Both the position numbers and the translations under genes were made by a program. From Symsagittifera roscoffensis (Eukaryota > Xenacoelomorpha > Acoela > Convolutidae), in assembly GCF_963678635.1 (NCBI RefSeq), contig NC_087067.1, forward strand, positions 26,667,547 to 26,731,546: a stretch of DNA of 64,000 nt, in the 5' to 3' direction. Of the stretch, positions 10,999-49,400 are shown piece by piece (positions within the stretch are counted from its first letter, which is position 1; each line of letters starts with the position of its first letter). The notes beneath the pieces are model-generated. The model worked only from the letters and a program-made list of their open reading frames with translations. It was not told the DNA's origin and did no database searches.

Positions 10999-11118
10999 CT
11001 CGCTCATGGAAACTAATTCATAGAAATAATGTTCCATTACAGTCTTTTTATCGGAAGGCAGAAACTGCTTCCAGCTGAATGTTGGAGGTAATCCCCTGCT
11101 ATTCAGCAAAACTGACAT
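10999..11118 (-). CDS. Exon-like ORF created at the tandem-duplication junction (unknown protein)
   Basis: Forty codons run from ATG (11118) to a consensus donor GAG|GTAAGG, with an acceptor-like GCGTTTCAG about 35 nt upstream of the ATG. The text is MSVLLNSRGLPPTF, SWKQFLPSDKKTVMEH, YFYELVSMSE. The junction between units falls inside the codons for MEH, so the N-terminal part comes from one unit and YFYELVSMSE from the next. I do not recognise the protein; whether it is expressed is open. Confidence 0.35.
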
Positions 11119-12469
11119 ATTCTATCTTGAAGAGAGGCAAAATTCTGAAACGCGGTTTCAAACACCGTTTTGACATGAAGATCTGCCTGGGACTTTAAAA
11201 AGCAATCGTTTTTCAGGCTTAAGACAAAAAAAAACGAACAACGGTTGCTTGCCAATTAAAAAGCAATAGATTTTGCATCCATTTTCAGCCGACCATATCT
11301 AAATTTTTCTTAAAGCGATTTGGCGCCATTATATATTTATTTTGAGTCTTAAGGGGGAGGAGGGCAGAGTTTGCCGTTTTTCAGAAAACCGCCTGCAGGG
11401 CAGAAAATATTGTCAAAATAGGGTGTGATAGTGAATTGGTAGAGCTTGGAAAATTAATTTGGTCGACCTTACAATATTTTTTGAAAATCGCAGCTTCCCT
11501 CGAAAAAAGATCCACCCCTGATACCACTCTCAATCCAATCACCAAAAAATAGTTCCTTGCCACCTTTTGGTTGGAGCACTCAGATGTTTTGGACACATAT
11601 CGAATTTCAATATTCAAAAGCACGGCGCTAAAACAACAAACAGATCATTTTTGAATGTCGAAAACCTCACTTTAGACCAGGGGCGGATCTAGGATTTTCT
11701 CGAGGGGGGGGGGGGGGGGGGGGTTGGATTTTCAAAATGAAATTTGAAAACTATGTCGGGCTTTTTTTAGGTCGACCAAAGTGAATTTCCGAACTCTCCC
11801 AAAGCACTAAAAAGACCCAAGACCCTATTTTGGTCAAATTTTGTGCGCCGCAGGCAAAATTTTGAAAAACAGGCCAAAAAGGCGTTCTAGGCACTTTTTG
11901 GAAAATTTTGACCAAAAATTCGCGTTTTTTGGCGCACACTCCCCCCCTCCCTCTCAAACTTAGTATATATTGGCGCCAAAGGATCCACCAAATATGGATA
12001 TCTCAAATTAGTATTAAGAGGGGACCCTTTGGGTCGGCAGGAGGTCGAATCCCTGAGGGGGGGGGGGGGGGGGCGGACGCCCCACCCCTAAATCTGCCCC
12101 TGCTTTAGAACATAGTTCTTTCCCCCTCATCGCAGAATGGTTGGTACTCAAGGAAATGAAAAAATAAAAGAATCAAACCAAAAGCAATTGATTTGCTAGA
12201 AAATTATATTTCTAGCGGATCAATTGCTTTCGGTTTGAATCATCTTTCATTTTTTGTCTATTCTGATTCTTTTGGTTCCGATCATTCTCGAGATGTTACT
12301 TTGTACAACCTAGTGCACAACATGTCGTTCAGTATTCGAAAAGGAGTGGGCAGTGCTCAGGCCGACAAAAATCCAATTCAGCCGAAAAAGCATCGAAATG
12401 ATCAGCGGTAAACTTCAAGAAATCGACTTTCCTTACCTCGCTCATGGAAACTAATTCATAGAAATAATG
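11032..12469. repeat. Tandem duplication, unit 2 (1438 bp)
   Basis: Second unit of the pair starting at 9595, offset 1437-1438 bp. Its right boundary, read on the minus strand, is GAAGTGCAG followed by CATTATTTC, which could itself act as a splice acceptor for the YFYELVSMSE segment. Confidence 0.9.
11678..12102. mobile_element. hAT-type MITE (copy in unit 2)
   Basis: Duplicate of the element at 10241-10664, including the same flanking CTTTAGAC/CTTTAGAA, differing mainly in G-run length. Confidence 0.75.
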
Positions 12470-12694
12470 CTGCACTTCGCAAACAAAACAACATGAAAAA
12501 AACTAAGATGTACAAAAACGAGCCTGTAAGTAAAATAAGCTTTAAAAACCAAAGAATCGATTGGTTTGAAGGAAAAGCTCCAGATTGAATTTTTCGAACC
12601 TAATCCATTACGAAATGTTGATAAATTCAAATTTTGAGAAACTTTACCTTAAGTTTTCTAAAAAAAGTACTTTTTGAGAACCAGAAAAAAAACA

Positions 12695-13565
12695 TCTCGA
12701 AAACTACCAAGATTTCAGCAGTCTTGTTTGATGGCAATATACGAAATCTTTGCAAGTACTCTAACAGCACACAACTAAAGGGTTGGGAATTTCACTTTAG
12801 TTTCCAAAAAAATCACAAAAATCGTCTCATCTCTTAAACTAAAAAAATTTAAGAATTCCTAATTGGAGGCCGAAATTGCAACCCCTGAGATTACTCAGAC
12901 TGCCCCCAACTAGAGGTTAGGAATTTCAAACTTTGAAAAAAAAAATTAATTTAAACTTCATGAAATTTTTTTGAAAAATACAAAAAACGTCATATCTGAA
13001 AAACTGCAAGGTTTTGAGCAGTCACATTTAGAGGCAAAATTGGCAACTCCTGAGAGTACCCTGACAGAGCCTCACTACATAGATGGTAATTTCAAGTTTC
13101 GTAAATTTTTTTATATCTAAGTTTTGAAAAAAAAAATCCTAAAAAAGAGTCATATCTCGAAAACTACAAGGATTTGAGCAGCCATAATCAGAGCCAAGAT
13201 CCGCAACCCTTGAGTGTACCCTCACAATATCCAACAACAGGAAGGAGATCTTCAACGTTTTGGAATCTTTTAAAATCTAAGTTTTTGAATATTTTTTTAA
13301 AAAATCATAAAAAACGTCATATCTCGAAAACTACAATGATTTGAGAATTGATATTTGGAGGCAAGATTCGCAACCCCTGAGAGTACCCTGACAGCACCCA
13401 GCTACAGGATGAGAATTTAAAAAAAGAGAAATTAATTTCAAAAATATCGAAAATTGCCTATCTCTTAAACTAAAAGGATTTGGTTATTCATATATGGAGG
13501 CCAGAATCGCAAAACCTGGGAAAACTCTAACAACATCCCACTATTACCTTGCTAATTTCAAACTT
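12695..13565. repeat. Degenerate ~160-bp tandem repeat (six copies)
   Basis: Copies begin near 12700, 12834, 12997, 13158, 13323 and 13463. Each holds a variant of AAAACTACAAGGATTTGAGC, GGAGGCAAGATTCGCAACCC, CTGAGAGTACCCTGACAGCA and a TTTGAAAAA-rich spacer. Spacing varies from 134 to 165 bp and identity is modest. The short ORF at 12634-12837 is incidental. Confidence 0.8.
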
Positions 13566-14266
13566 GATGAAATAAACACTGAATTTAAACTGGAAAATTG
13601 AAAAAAACCTTAACCATATCAACATACGATATAGCTTAAACGTGAAAAAAATCTTTTGCAAAACAAACAAAAATAATACGTTGAACAAACATGGCGAAAT
13701 AGTGAAGCCCGCATTTAAATATATAATAGATTAAATATTTACGAATTTGACATGTGCGATTTAGTTGACCAGAAGACAAAGTTATTTGACGATTTAAGTT
13801 TTCTGAACCTGAGGTCGAGTATAAATATCAAATGTTTGTTGAAAGTTCATAGAGTTCAAATTAAATATCAGTAATATAACACTAGCCGCATAAGCTCGCT
13901 TGTGTAAGCAAAGTTAACTGAACACAAAATTTACGAAAAAATTGTCCGATTCCGATTGAAAAAAAGCAAGCAAGTAATATAACACAAGCGCTATAACACA
14001 AGTAATTTATCCCGTTTAATTCTTGGCATATAACAAGTCGAACATTTGGTTATTGTTCTCTTAGCAAATTCAAATCACGATCATTCCGCCTAGCCTATGA
14101 ACAAAAAATATAACCCCAAATATGATTTTGTACTATTTTTGTACAAAAAACATAGCCCCCGAAATGATTTTGTACTATTATTTGCTGTGGCTGCTATATT
14201 AGGAAGAAAGATGCATAGAGGAATTTGGACCACTTGCGACACAAAAAACATAGCCAACTGACAATT
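13566..14266. other. AT-rich spacer
   Basis: No convincing ORF or family repeat; two near-identical short blocks near 14105 and 14145 repeat ATGATTTTGTACTATT. Confidence 0.4.
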
Positions 14267-14650
14267 GGAAGAGTAATGAGTGCAACGAACTAGAAAAAAA
14301 CTGATTAATTTTTCGGAAAAATCTCAATGCTTAAAGCTTTTGAATTTCTAGAACAATTTATGACTGACAATTACTTGAATAAATTAACCCAATACGAGAA
14401 AACTGGATAAATAAGTAAAGTTTTAATTCCGCTGGGAAATCTGAACATTAAAATCTAATTTCGTTAATAGAAGTCAATCACGCTTTCCATGACAATTACA
14501 TTTTTGCATATTGGATAAGAAAGTTTCAAAAGAAATCAAAGTTAAACCGTGAAAAAATAAACAAATTTGAGCGTGAACAAATTTTGAAGACTTTTTCCTA
14601 TTAAAAATCGCCAAGAGCTATATAGAAGTCTTCAACACGTTCATGACTCG
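14267..14650. mobile_element. MITE, GAGTCAATGAACG family
   Basis: The left end reads AGCCAACTGACAATTGGAAG followed by AGTAATGAG; the right end is AACACGTTCATGACTC. Internal landmarks match the family, including AACCCAATACGAGAAAACTG. Confidence 0.6.
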
Positions 14651-14875
14651 CAAACATATGGCAGTTATTAGGTGTTAAAAAAATTGACGGCAAAAAAAAG
14701 CTGCGGTACACTTCATGTAACCCAAGAAACTTCAAGTTATGCCAAGAATACGGGCTCAACCCAGATAGTCTCTAACCAATCTAATATTTAAAAAGCTCAT
14801 TTGATCAATAAAAACCAGGCTAATGAATCACTAATTAAAAACATATGTTTTTCAAATGCTTGCAATAAGATACTA

Positions 14876-15175
14876 TAGCCAACAGACAGTTGAAAAAAGT
14901 TAGAAAACGGATGGAACTAGAAATACTTGGGTTTTGAAAAATCCAACTCGATATTCAAGTTAACAGATACATGGCCTTCAAGCTCTTCGAAATTCAAGAA
15001 CAATTTATGACACACTTTTTCAAAAACTTTATTTGTGAAAACTGGGTCAAATAGGAAATTTCGCATTCAGCACATTTAATGTGACCCTCGATAGTTGAGT
15101 TTGCCTTGAGAAAAGAAAACAAACAAAAAATCATCACGACCTATATGAGAGCCTTCACTACTTTCGTTGACTCTG
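14876..15175. mobile_element. MITE, GAGTCAATGAACG family, shortened
   Basis: It starts ATAGCCAACAGACAGTTG and ends ACCTATATGAGAGCCTTCAC followed by TACTTTCGTTGACTC. Part of the middle is missing. Confidence 0.55.
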
Positions 15176-15194
15176 CAAAATCATAATTGAAAAC

Positions 15195-16990
15195 AAAGAA
15201 AAATTTCCACACAGAGGCGTAGCGGAGATTCGCAGCACTTGTAATACAATACAAACATGAAAAACATGTCGGAAAAATTTGAAAAGGTTCGAAAAACAGG
15301 AAGAACCAAATATTTCGTTGGTCTCGATAAAAGATACCTAGGAGCCCTGCTAACGCTGTAGGTAACTGCTATATACCTTTTACAATTGTTATACTGATAC
15401 TGTATAAAAAGGGTAGCTTCAATCACCCTTCATCTCAGATTTGACAGAGTCGTTTCTAAGAAAAGTTTATAAAAATTCTAAACAATGAACTATGAATAAA
15501 AAAATTGACTTTTTCGAGATTCATACAATTTTGCGTAGAAAAGTTTGGGCGTATCCGCTTACGCAGGAGAGCTTCACGGTACAATTTACGTCGATTGAAC
15601 CCAAAATCTCAGATTTGGGAGGGAAGTGGGACAAAAGAAGTTTCTCATAAACAGCTGTGGGTTGAAAACACAATATGAAATTATGGCAGTTTTCGAGAAA
15701 AGTCAAAAAGAATCAAAAAACGGTTAAAAAAATAATTATTTCACTATTCCGAGGGCCATAAATCTTTGTTCATAAAATTGGGACGTATCCATTTATGCAA
15801 GGAAGCTTTACACAATCCGTGCATTTCATTAAATCCAAGCCCTCAGATTTTTGAGAATTGACCTCAGTTCTTCGATAAAATCGTTAGAAATTTGACTGCT
15901 TCCTGTTTTGATCTCCTTATTCATTCCAAGAGGAGGGATTTCTTGATTATCACGCTTTACCAAAATGTGGTTGCATTTACAGGTTTCAGCAGCAGCGGGC
16001 TTAGGAAATATCAACTGAGTTTCTCTATTATGGGCGTTGAAATAATATTTCTTTTTGTCATTTGCCAACTTTTCTTTTCTAACTTTTAGTTTTGACATTT
16101 CTGAAAAAAACCACACTCTGCTACCGTCGGTATTTTAAAACATTGACTATTTATTATCTAGACTACGTCTCGGAATGGGAAGGGACTATGTCCAAGTGTG
16201 TTTTTACAAGCGATTATAGAATATGGGTCAATGACGAATTTGGGTCAAATATTCCCCGAAAAACTTTTTCGAAGGCTGCAGAGAGTGAATGAAGTGGAAA
16301 AAAATTAAGTAATTATGCAGAGGAGTGAGGCGTCTTTCCATTTTTACTTTTTTAAATGGAAATCGGTAGGTCAGTTTTTGAGAAAAACTAAACCTGTTGA
16401 AAAAAATTTATTAAGTTTTAAATTTTAAAAGAGTCTCAAAATATTAAAAACCCAATTCCGGATATTTTCATAATAGCGGTTGCAATCAAACAGGAACTCT
16501 AGCTTAAAATGCAGAGTAAGACATTTAAATTAGCAACGGAACAAAACTTACGAAGCGGAAACAATCTTTGATCAGACACCAGTTGAGCCGAAAACAAATG
16601 ATTTTGTAAAAAAAATTTCAAGTCCCCTGAAACTATAATAAAAAACAGCACAAGAAAAATCGGAAATATGGTACTTAAGTCGACAAAACTTGAGCAGATA
16701 AACTTAAGTCCGACAAATCAATTTTTATCAAGTATTTAGTAGATAAATTTCATACATAACAGAAAATTTTTTAATTTCATAAAAACTGAAAAAAGCAAGG
16801 TCCTGTCGGGACTCAAACCCCAGAAATTAGACTGCAAAAGGCTCTAGGCTAATTAGGAATGCACTTGCCAATCGTTAGGGTTCAATAATAAAGTAAGATC
16901 AATTTCTTGCAAGAAAAATTCTTGGTCTCGCAAGTGTAATGATTTGATTCATCGTAACCAAAATAGATTGAATTTGAACTATTTAGTGAG
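15195..16990 (-). mobile_element. Composite tRNA-headed element with hairpin tail, second long copy
   Basis: The minus-strand tRNA-like head with GGGGTTTGAGTCCCGAC lies at 16795-16850; internal ~190-bp repeats occupy 15430-15850; the degenerate hairpin tail (GCGTAGCGGAGATTCGC) is at 15213. It has the same organisation as 7530-9420. A 95-codon ORF (15829-16116) is embedded in it. Confidence 0.5.
15829..16116 (-). CDS. Hypothetical 95-residue ORF
   Basis: The ORF is lysine-rich at its start (MSKLKVRKEKLANDKKKYYF) and then has KPAAAETCKCNHILVKRDNQ and FIEELRSILKNLR. It has more coding character than its surroundings and a possible donor (CTGAG|GTCAAT) near the end. I recognise no family. It sits inside an element-like region between EXOSC6 and GFPT, so it may be a captured or decayed gene fragment. 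Confidence 0.3.
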   Translation of the reverse strand: MWFFSEMSKLKVRKEKLANDKKKYYFNAHNRETQLIFPKPAAAETCKCNHILVKRDNQEIPPLGMNKEIKTGSSQISNDFIEELRSILKNLRAWI

Positions 16991-17280
16991 CACATTTATG
17001 CAGTCATAAGATACTCACAGGGACCGACTCACGGGCCTTAAGGCCGCTCGAGGAGACGACCCAGAAATGAACCAAATAAAAAAAATTCAAAAACATTTCA
17101 TCGAACTCAGTTAAGTGCATCATTACAGGAGTGAGTCAACGAGATTTTCAAAACTAGTAAAAATTACAAAAACGCGTCACCTGACGAAATATAAGTAGAC
17201 AAACGATATTCCCACAATTCAAAAATTTGGTCCGAATTCGAACCCTGGAACCCCAGGCATGGCCGTTACTTGAGCCCCAT

Positions 17281-18050
17281 TGTGCATAATGGGACTTGAA
17301 TTTGAATTGATATCAAATAAAGCGTTCAAATGATTCAAGGATTCTCTCAGACAAGTTGTTAATCTGAAAAAACTCCATGTTACGATATGATAAGGTTTGT
17401 TAGTCGTAAGCGCAAAGAGCATATTAAGGTTATACAGTAGCTAACTTTTATAAACCAAAAGGTCTTTAGAAATATTTGAATTAGAATTTTAATGCATAAA
17501 TACATTTAAGATGACATTATTACCCAAAATGAGTTTCTAATTATTTGGTTATTCGCAACCAGTGAATACAGTAGTTCATATTCGATTTATTCTATATTTA
17601 TTATTTCAGCCAATGAAAACGTTCACTATCTGAATTTGCAGAGGCTAGTTTTTCTTGATAATTCTTGAAATGTGCATAATGGGACTTGAATTTGAATTGA
17701 TATCGAATAAAGCATTCAAATGATTCAAGGATTCTCTCAGACAAGTTGTTAATCTGAAAAAAACTCCATGTTACGATATTATAAGGTTTGTTAGTCGTAA
17801 GCGAAAAGAGCAAATTAAGGTTATACAGTAGCTAACTTTTTAAACAGAAAAGGTCTTTGGAAATATTTGAATTAGAATTTTAATGCATAAATACATAAGA
17901 TGGCATTATTACCCAAAATGAGTTTCTAATTATTTGGTTATTCGCAACCAGTGAATACAGTCGTTCATATTCGATTTATTCTATTCATTATTTCAGCCAA
18001 TGAAAACGTTCACTCTCTGATTTTGTGGAGGCTAGTTTTTCTTGATAAGT
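17281..18050. repeat. ~390-bp tandem duplication
   Basis: TGTGCATAATGGGACTTGAA begins both copies (17281 and 17671). They run in parallel to CACT..TCTGA..GAGGCTAGTT, then CTTGATAA, with scattered substitutions and small indels. The short minus ORFs at 17219-17422 and 17601-17813 are the duplicated frame, not genes. Confidence 0.85.
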
Positions 18051-18477
18051 TTTCTCCACTAAAATAAAATTTCAAAACTAATTAAAACTGTTCCAATATT
18101 AAAACCCAGGACCGACTGAATGCTTCTATAACACCAACTATTAAAGCACTGGTGAACCCCAATATTCATTTTATAGCCAGTCGAACAACAAAAGCAGGCA
18201 AACTAGATGCATGGAATTTCATCTGACTCCCTCAAGATATAATTTGAACAGACTTTTTAAGCGCAACATTGAATCGATAACATACACGACGATTGATTAA
18301 AAATTTAGACGCACTTTAAAGTCATAATATAACCAGTTATACTGGAAATTTTCTCTTAAGTAGGATTTGAAGATGAAGTGCACTTTTATGTACTTTTGAT
18401 CCCTCTCCCTCGTGTGATTTGGTGGTTCTTCCTACTTTCGCTGTCTGGACCAGTGGATCGAAACTCGTTCAACATTA

Positions 18478-18483
18478 TTTATT
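18478..18483 (-). terminator. Polyadenylation signal AATAAA after GFPT
   Basis: On the minus strand CAATAAATAATG lies 21 nt past the GFPT stop codon. It is the first canonical hexamer seen downstream of both GFPT and the nested GGH. Confidence 0.6.
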
Positions 18484-18503
18484 GCTTTTTTACTTTTCAT
18501 TGG

Positions 18504-46198
<27,695 letters not shown>

Positions 46199-46493
46199 TT
46201 TAAAGCTATTTTAACTTCGTCTCAATTTGGCCACAACAACTCACTCAACTACTATCTGAAAAAAAAGACGTTTTTGTTTAACTTGATATTATTTGTCCAA
46301 CTGAAAGCAAATCATTGCCTTGACTTGAACTAAAACTGTTAACTAAATATCTTTTTGTCATACCACATTTGGTGTTTTTTCAAACATCAAACACAAGTTC
46401 ACTTTCATATATAGATGCTTCATTTGATGAACTTAATAAGCTAATTCGGATGCCTGACGTTAAAGGTATCTTCACCTCTCTCAATCACTTTAA
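46199..46493 (-). promoter_or_regulatory. Compact TRMT2-GFPT spacer with acceptor-like site
   Basis: Only 295 bp separate the TRMT2 stop from the GFPT ATG on the same strand. An ATTAAA overlaps the TRMT2 stop region (46489-46494). A strong acceptor-like CTTTTTTTTCAG ends at 46256, 57 nt before the GFPT ATG; it is a 5'UTR intron or trans-splice acceptor. No TATA box identified. Confidence 0.4.
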
Positions 46494-49400
46494 TCATTGT
46501 TCTTCAACTTCAACATCATTAGAAGGATTTAAAGTCTTTCCATCAGGAGTGATTAATGAAGCATCACTTTGCGCAGAAAAAACACCAGAGTTGTTCATGA
46601 GTTTTGTTTTTTCATCGTCAATTTTTGGTTGAGACATCTCATTAACCGTTTGCGAGCTTTTTTGATGTTCACTTGGTGTTGAATTTACGTTGTTTTTGAA
46701 TGTTTTTGCATTTTTTCTCTCAGCGTTTGCATTGCTTGGTCGTTCGAACAACACAACCAACTCGCAGTGGTTAGTATGTGGAAACAGGTCAACTGGTTGT
46801 GCCTAAAACAAGAAATATTTATAGACCGCTACAAAATACTCGATGTAAGTTTTCTGATAACACCTCTTCTTTCTTTAATAAAAACTAGCAAGTCCGTCTC
46901 CAAATGTTAATGAGCTTGCGAAAAGTTAGGTTCATTGTTGTTCAGATCAAGCTATTCAATCTATGAAACTTTAAAGCAATTCAAGTTATTTCATGAATCA
47001 AATCGGAGGGCGCAAAGTTGAAAATTTTATAAGCAAGCTACACATAAGAAACTTTGAGATATTCTAAATTATTTCATGTAGCGAAAAAGATGACAAAAAG
47101 TCAGCTTTTTTCTATTGAAGCTTTTTAAGCGACGAAGCTTCAATTATTTCAAGTTATTTCACAGACTGAATCAGTTTGCGATAGGTTCAAAGTCATATCA
47201 TGGAGCGAACCAGTTTCTGTTAGTTTATCAAGCAAGCTATTCATTGGATGAAACTTTTTTTACAAATATTTCTTAAAGCCAACCGGATGACAAAAAAAAT
47301 TAAGTTAAAGTTTTTGTAAGCAAGCTAATCAAGCCAAAAAAAACTTCATTGACCGTCAATTTATCTATGAAATATGTCAAATTGAATATTCCAGACGCAA
47401 GAAAATGCTAGAACATTTTTGACCTTCTCTTAAACGTTAAGCCTAAAGAATTTTTTAAACGTTGCATTCGACAAAGCTAAAACATAGCTTCAGTTAAACA
47501 TTGCGTCCATAGCGCATTCCGACTTTCATTCAATATATACGATAAATAAGATTGAAAAAATTTGAAGCGTTATGGGTCATCAGAAAGATTTGTTCACCAA
47601 CTACTGCATAAAATGGACGCAGAAAAAACGTACTTTGACCATTTGAAACGGTGATCCTGCGAACTTCTTGCTAGTGGGTCTGCACAAATCTACCCAGTTG
47701 GTTATAGCTGCATTGGCATTGCAAGATACATAAACTAGTTTTGTGAGGAAGGAGCACTTTCTCAGTGATTGGATCACAATCTTGTGCAGCCCACTTCTTG
47801 GAGGGTCAACCACTGCACTCACGTTTGGGACATTTACCAGAGTCTCAGCTGAAAAAAGATACGGGTAAAAATTCCGAAGATTTTTTTTTGGTTAAATGGG
47901 TTTTTCAAATTGTTCTAAGCTAACTACTGCGCTACGAGCAAGTCGGATACCCGACAGTATCGTGATATCAGAATTAAAATCTTCACAGAATTGTATGGCA
48001 AAGCGCAGAAAGCGATTCATTTTTTTTTTCATAACACAGCTAAAGACTTTTCATTCCAAATACAAGCAGAGACTTCACGATCAATTTTTTTTCAGATAGA
48101 TCCGTCCAATTACAATTCCATACCCAGCAATGGTAGTACTTCCTCAGCTTTGCCGCAGTGGTATTGGATGTTGTTTAGATTGTTCAGAGCGGCGTTTTCT
48201 TTAGCATCGTGAATTGCATCCTCGCCTGAAACAATTCAGAGCACATCAAATCAAGCTTATTTGCCTTGTACGCATAGTCAAAGCATTTTTAAGAAACTAA
48301 TCAATTGTTATTTTATCTTGCGGTTACTTTAGAAAAATTTCAATACGTTCAAAAAATATTTTTACTTTCAAGTTTGTTTTTTTTTTTTAAAAAAAAAACG
48401 TGATATTATTGAAGCAGTAATTTCATCGCATTTAAAAAAAGTATTTATATAACACAGCCAACACACAATTGGAAAAAGTCAATGAATCAATCAAACAGAA
48501 CCAAAATCTGAAATCTTACTTGCTTTTCGAAAAAATTACAACTTTCGATTGATCGAGAAAAAAGTAGATGCAATTCGCGGTAAAATCAAAAGTCAAACCG
48601 CGAAAAAGTAAATTTGAGCCAGAACTAACTTAAAGACTTTTCCTGAAAAAAAGACTCTGAACTACGCTCATCCACTCTTATTAAACAATCCACTAAAATT
48701 GGCTACTTTAATTATTAAATAGTTGGCTGGTCTCATAACACTACAATCTCAAGTTCGCTTGAGCTAAAACAAAACAATGGCGATAAAAGTCAAATTTGAA
48801 TAAAAAAACATTAATTTTCCACAAAAGCCTGATTCAACAAATCGAATATCTTAGTCATCTGTTTCAACGCGGAATGAAAAGTTTTTTCTTAGTTTAAGTA
48901 CACTTTAGCAGCAGCTGTGATAACAAAAAACTTCATTTTTTTTAAATCGACATATAATATGGTATTACTTTAAAGAAATTACGACTCTATCTCAAATGCA
49001 AGCCTGCAAAAAAAAGCTTTCTAGCCTCTGAATTATAGACTCTAATCATTTTCTCAATTAAGTTCATTGACACTTAGCTCAATTCCGCACAAAAAAAAAC
49101 AAAGTATGGTTTTGCATTTGTATTTGGATAGTGGAGTTTGCCTTCCTTTTAACAAATGAAATTAGCTGAACTCAAAAAGAAATCAAATCTCAAACACCGA
49201 AAGAGTAAATTTGAGCCTGACCTTATTTCGAGACTTTGCCTGAAAAAAATTCAAAAAATCATCGCGACCTATATAAGAGTCTGAACTACGTTCACTGACT
49301 CTTAATAAGTAAATAACCTGTCTGTGCAACAAATATAAATCATTCATTTTAATTTATTCATGCATCCGCTTTTTAGAGTAATAAAATTTTTTAAGGGTGA

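Larger units (their letters stand above)
9595..11031. repeat. Tandem duplication, unit 1 (1437 bp)
   Basis: First of two head-to-tail units, nearly identical over the whole length to 11032-12469; the visible differences are a few substitutions and poly-G length. Both junctions share AATG microhomology. Each unit contains a complete 424-bp hAT-like MITE, so that insertion predates the duplication. Confidence 0.9.
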
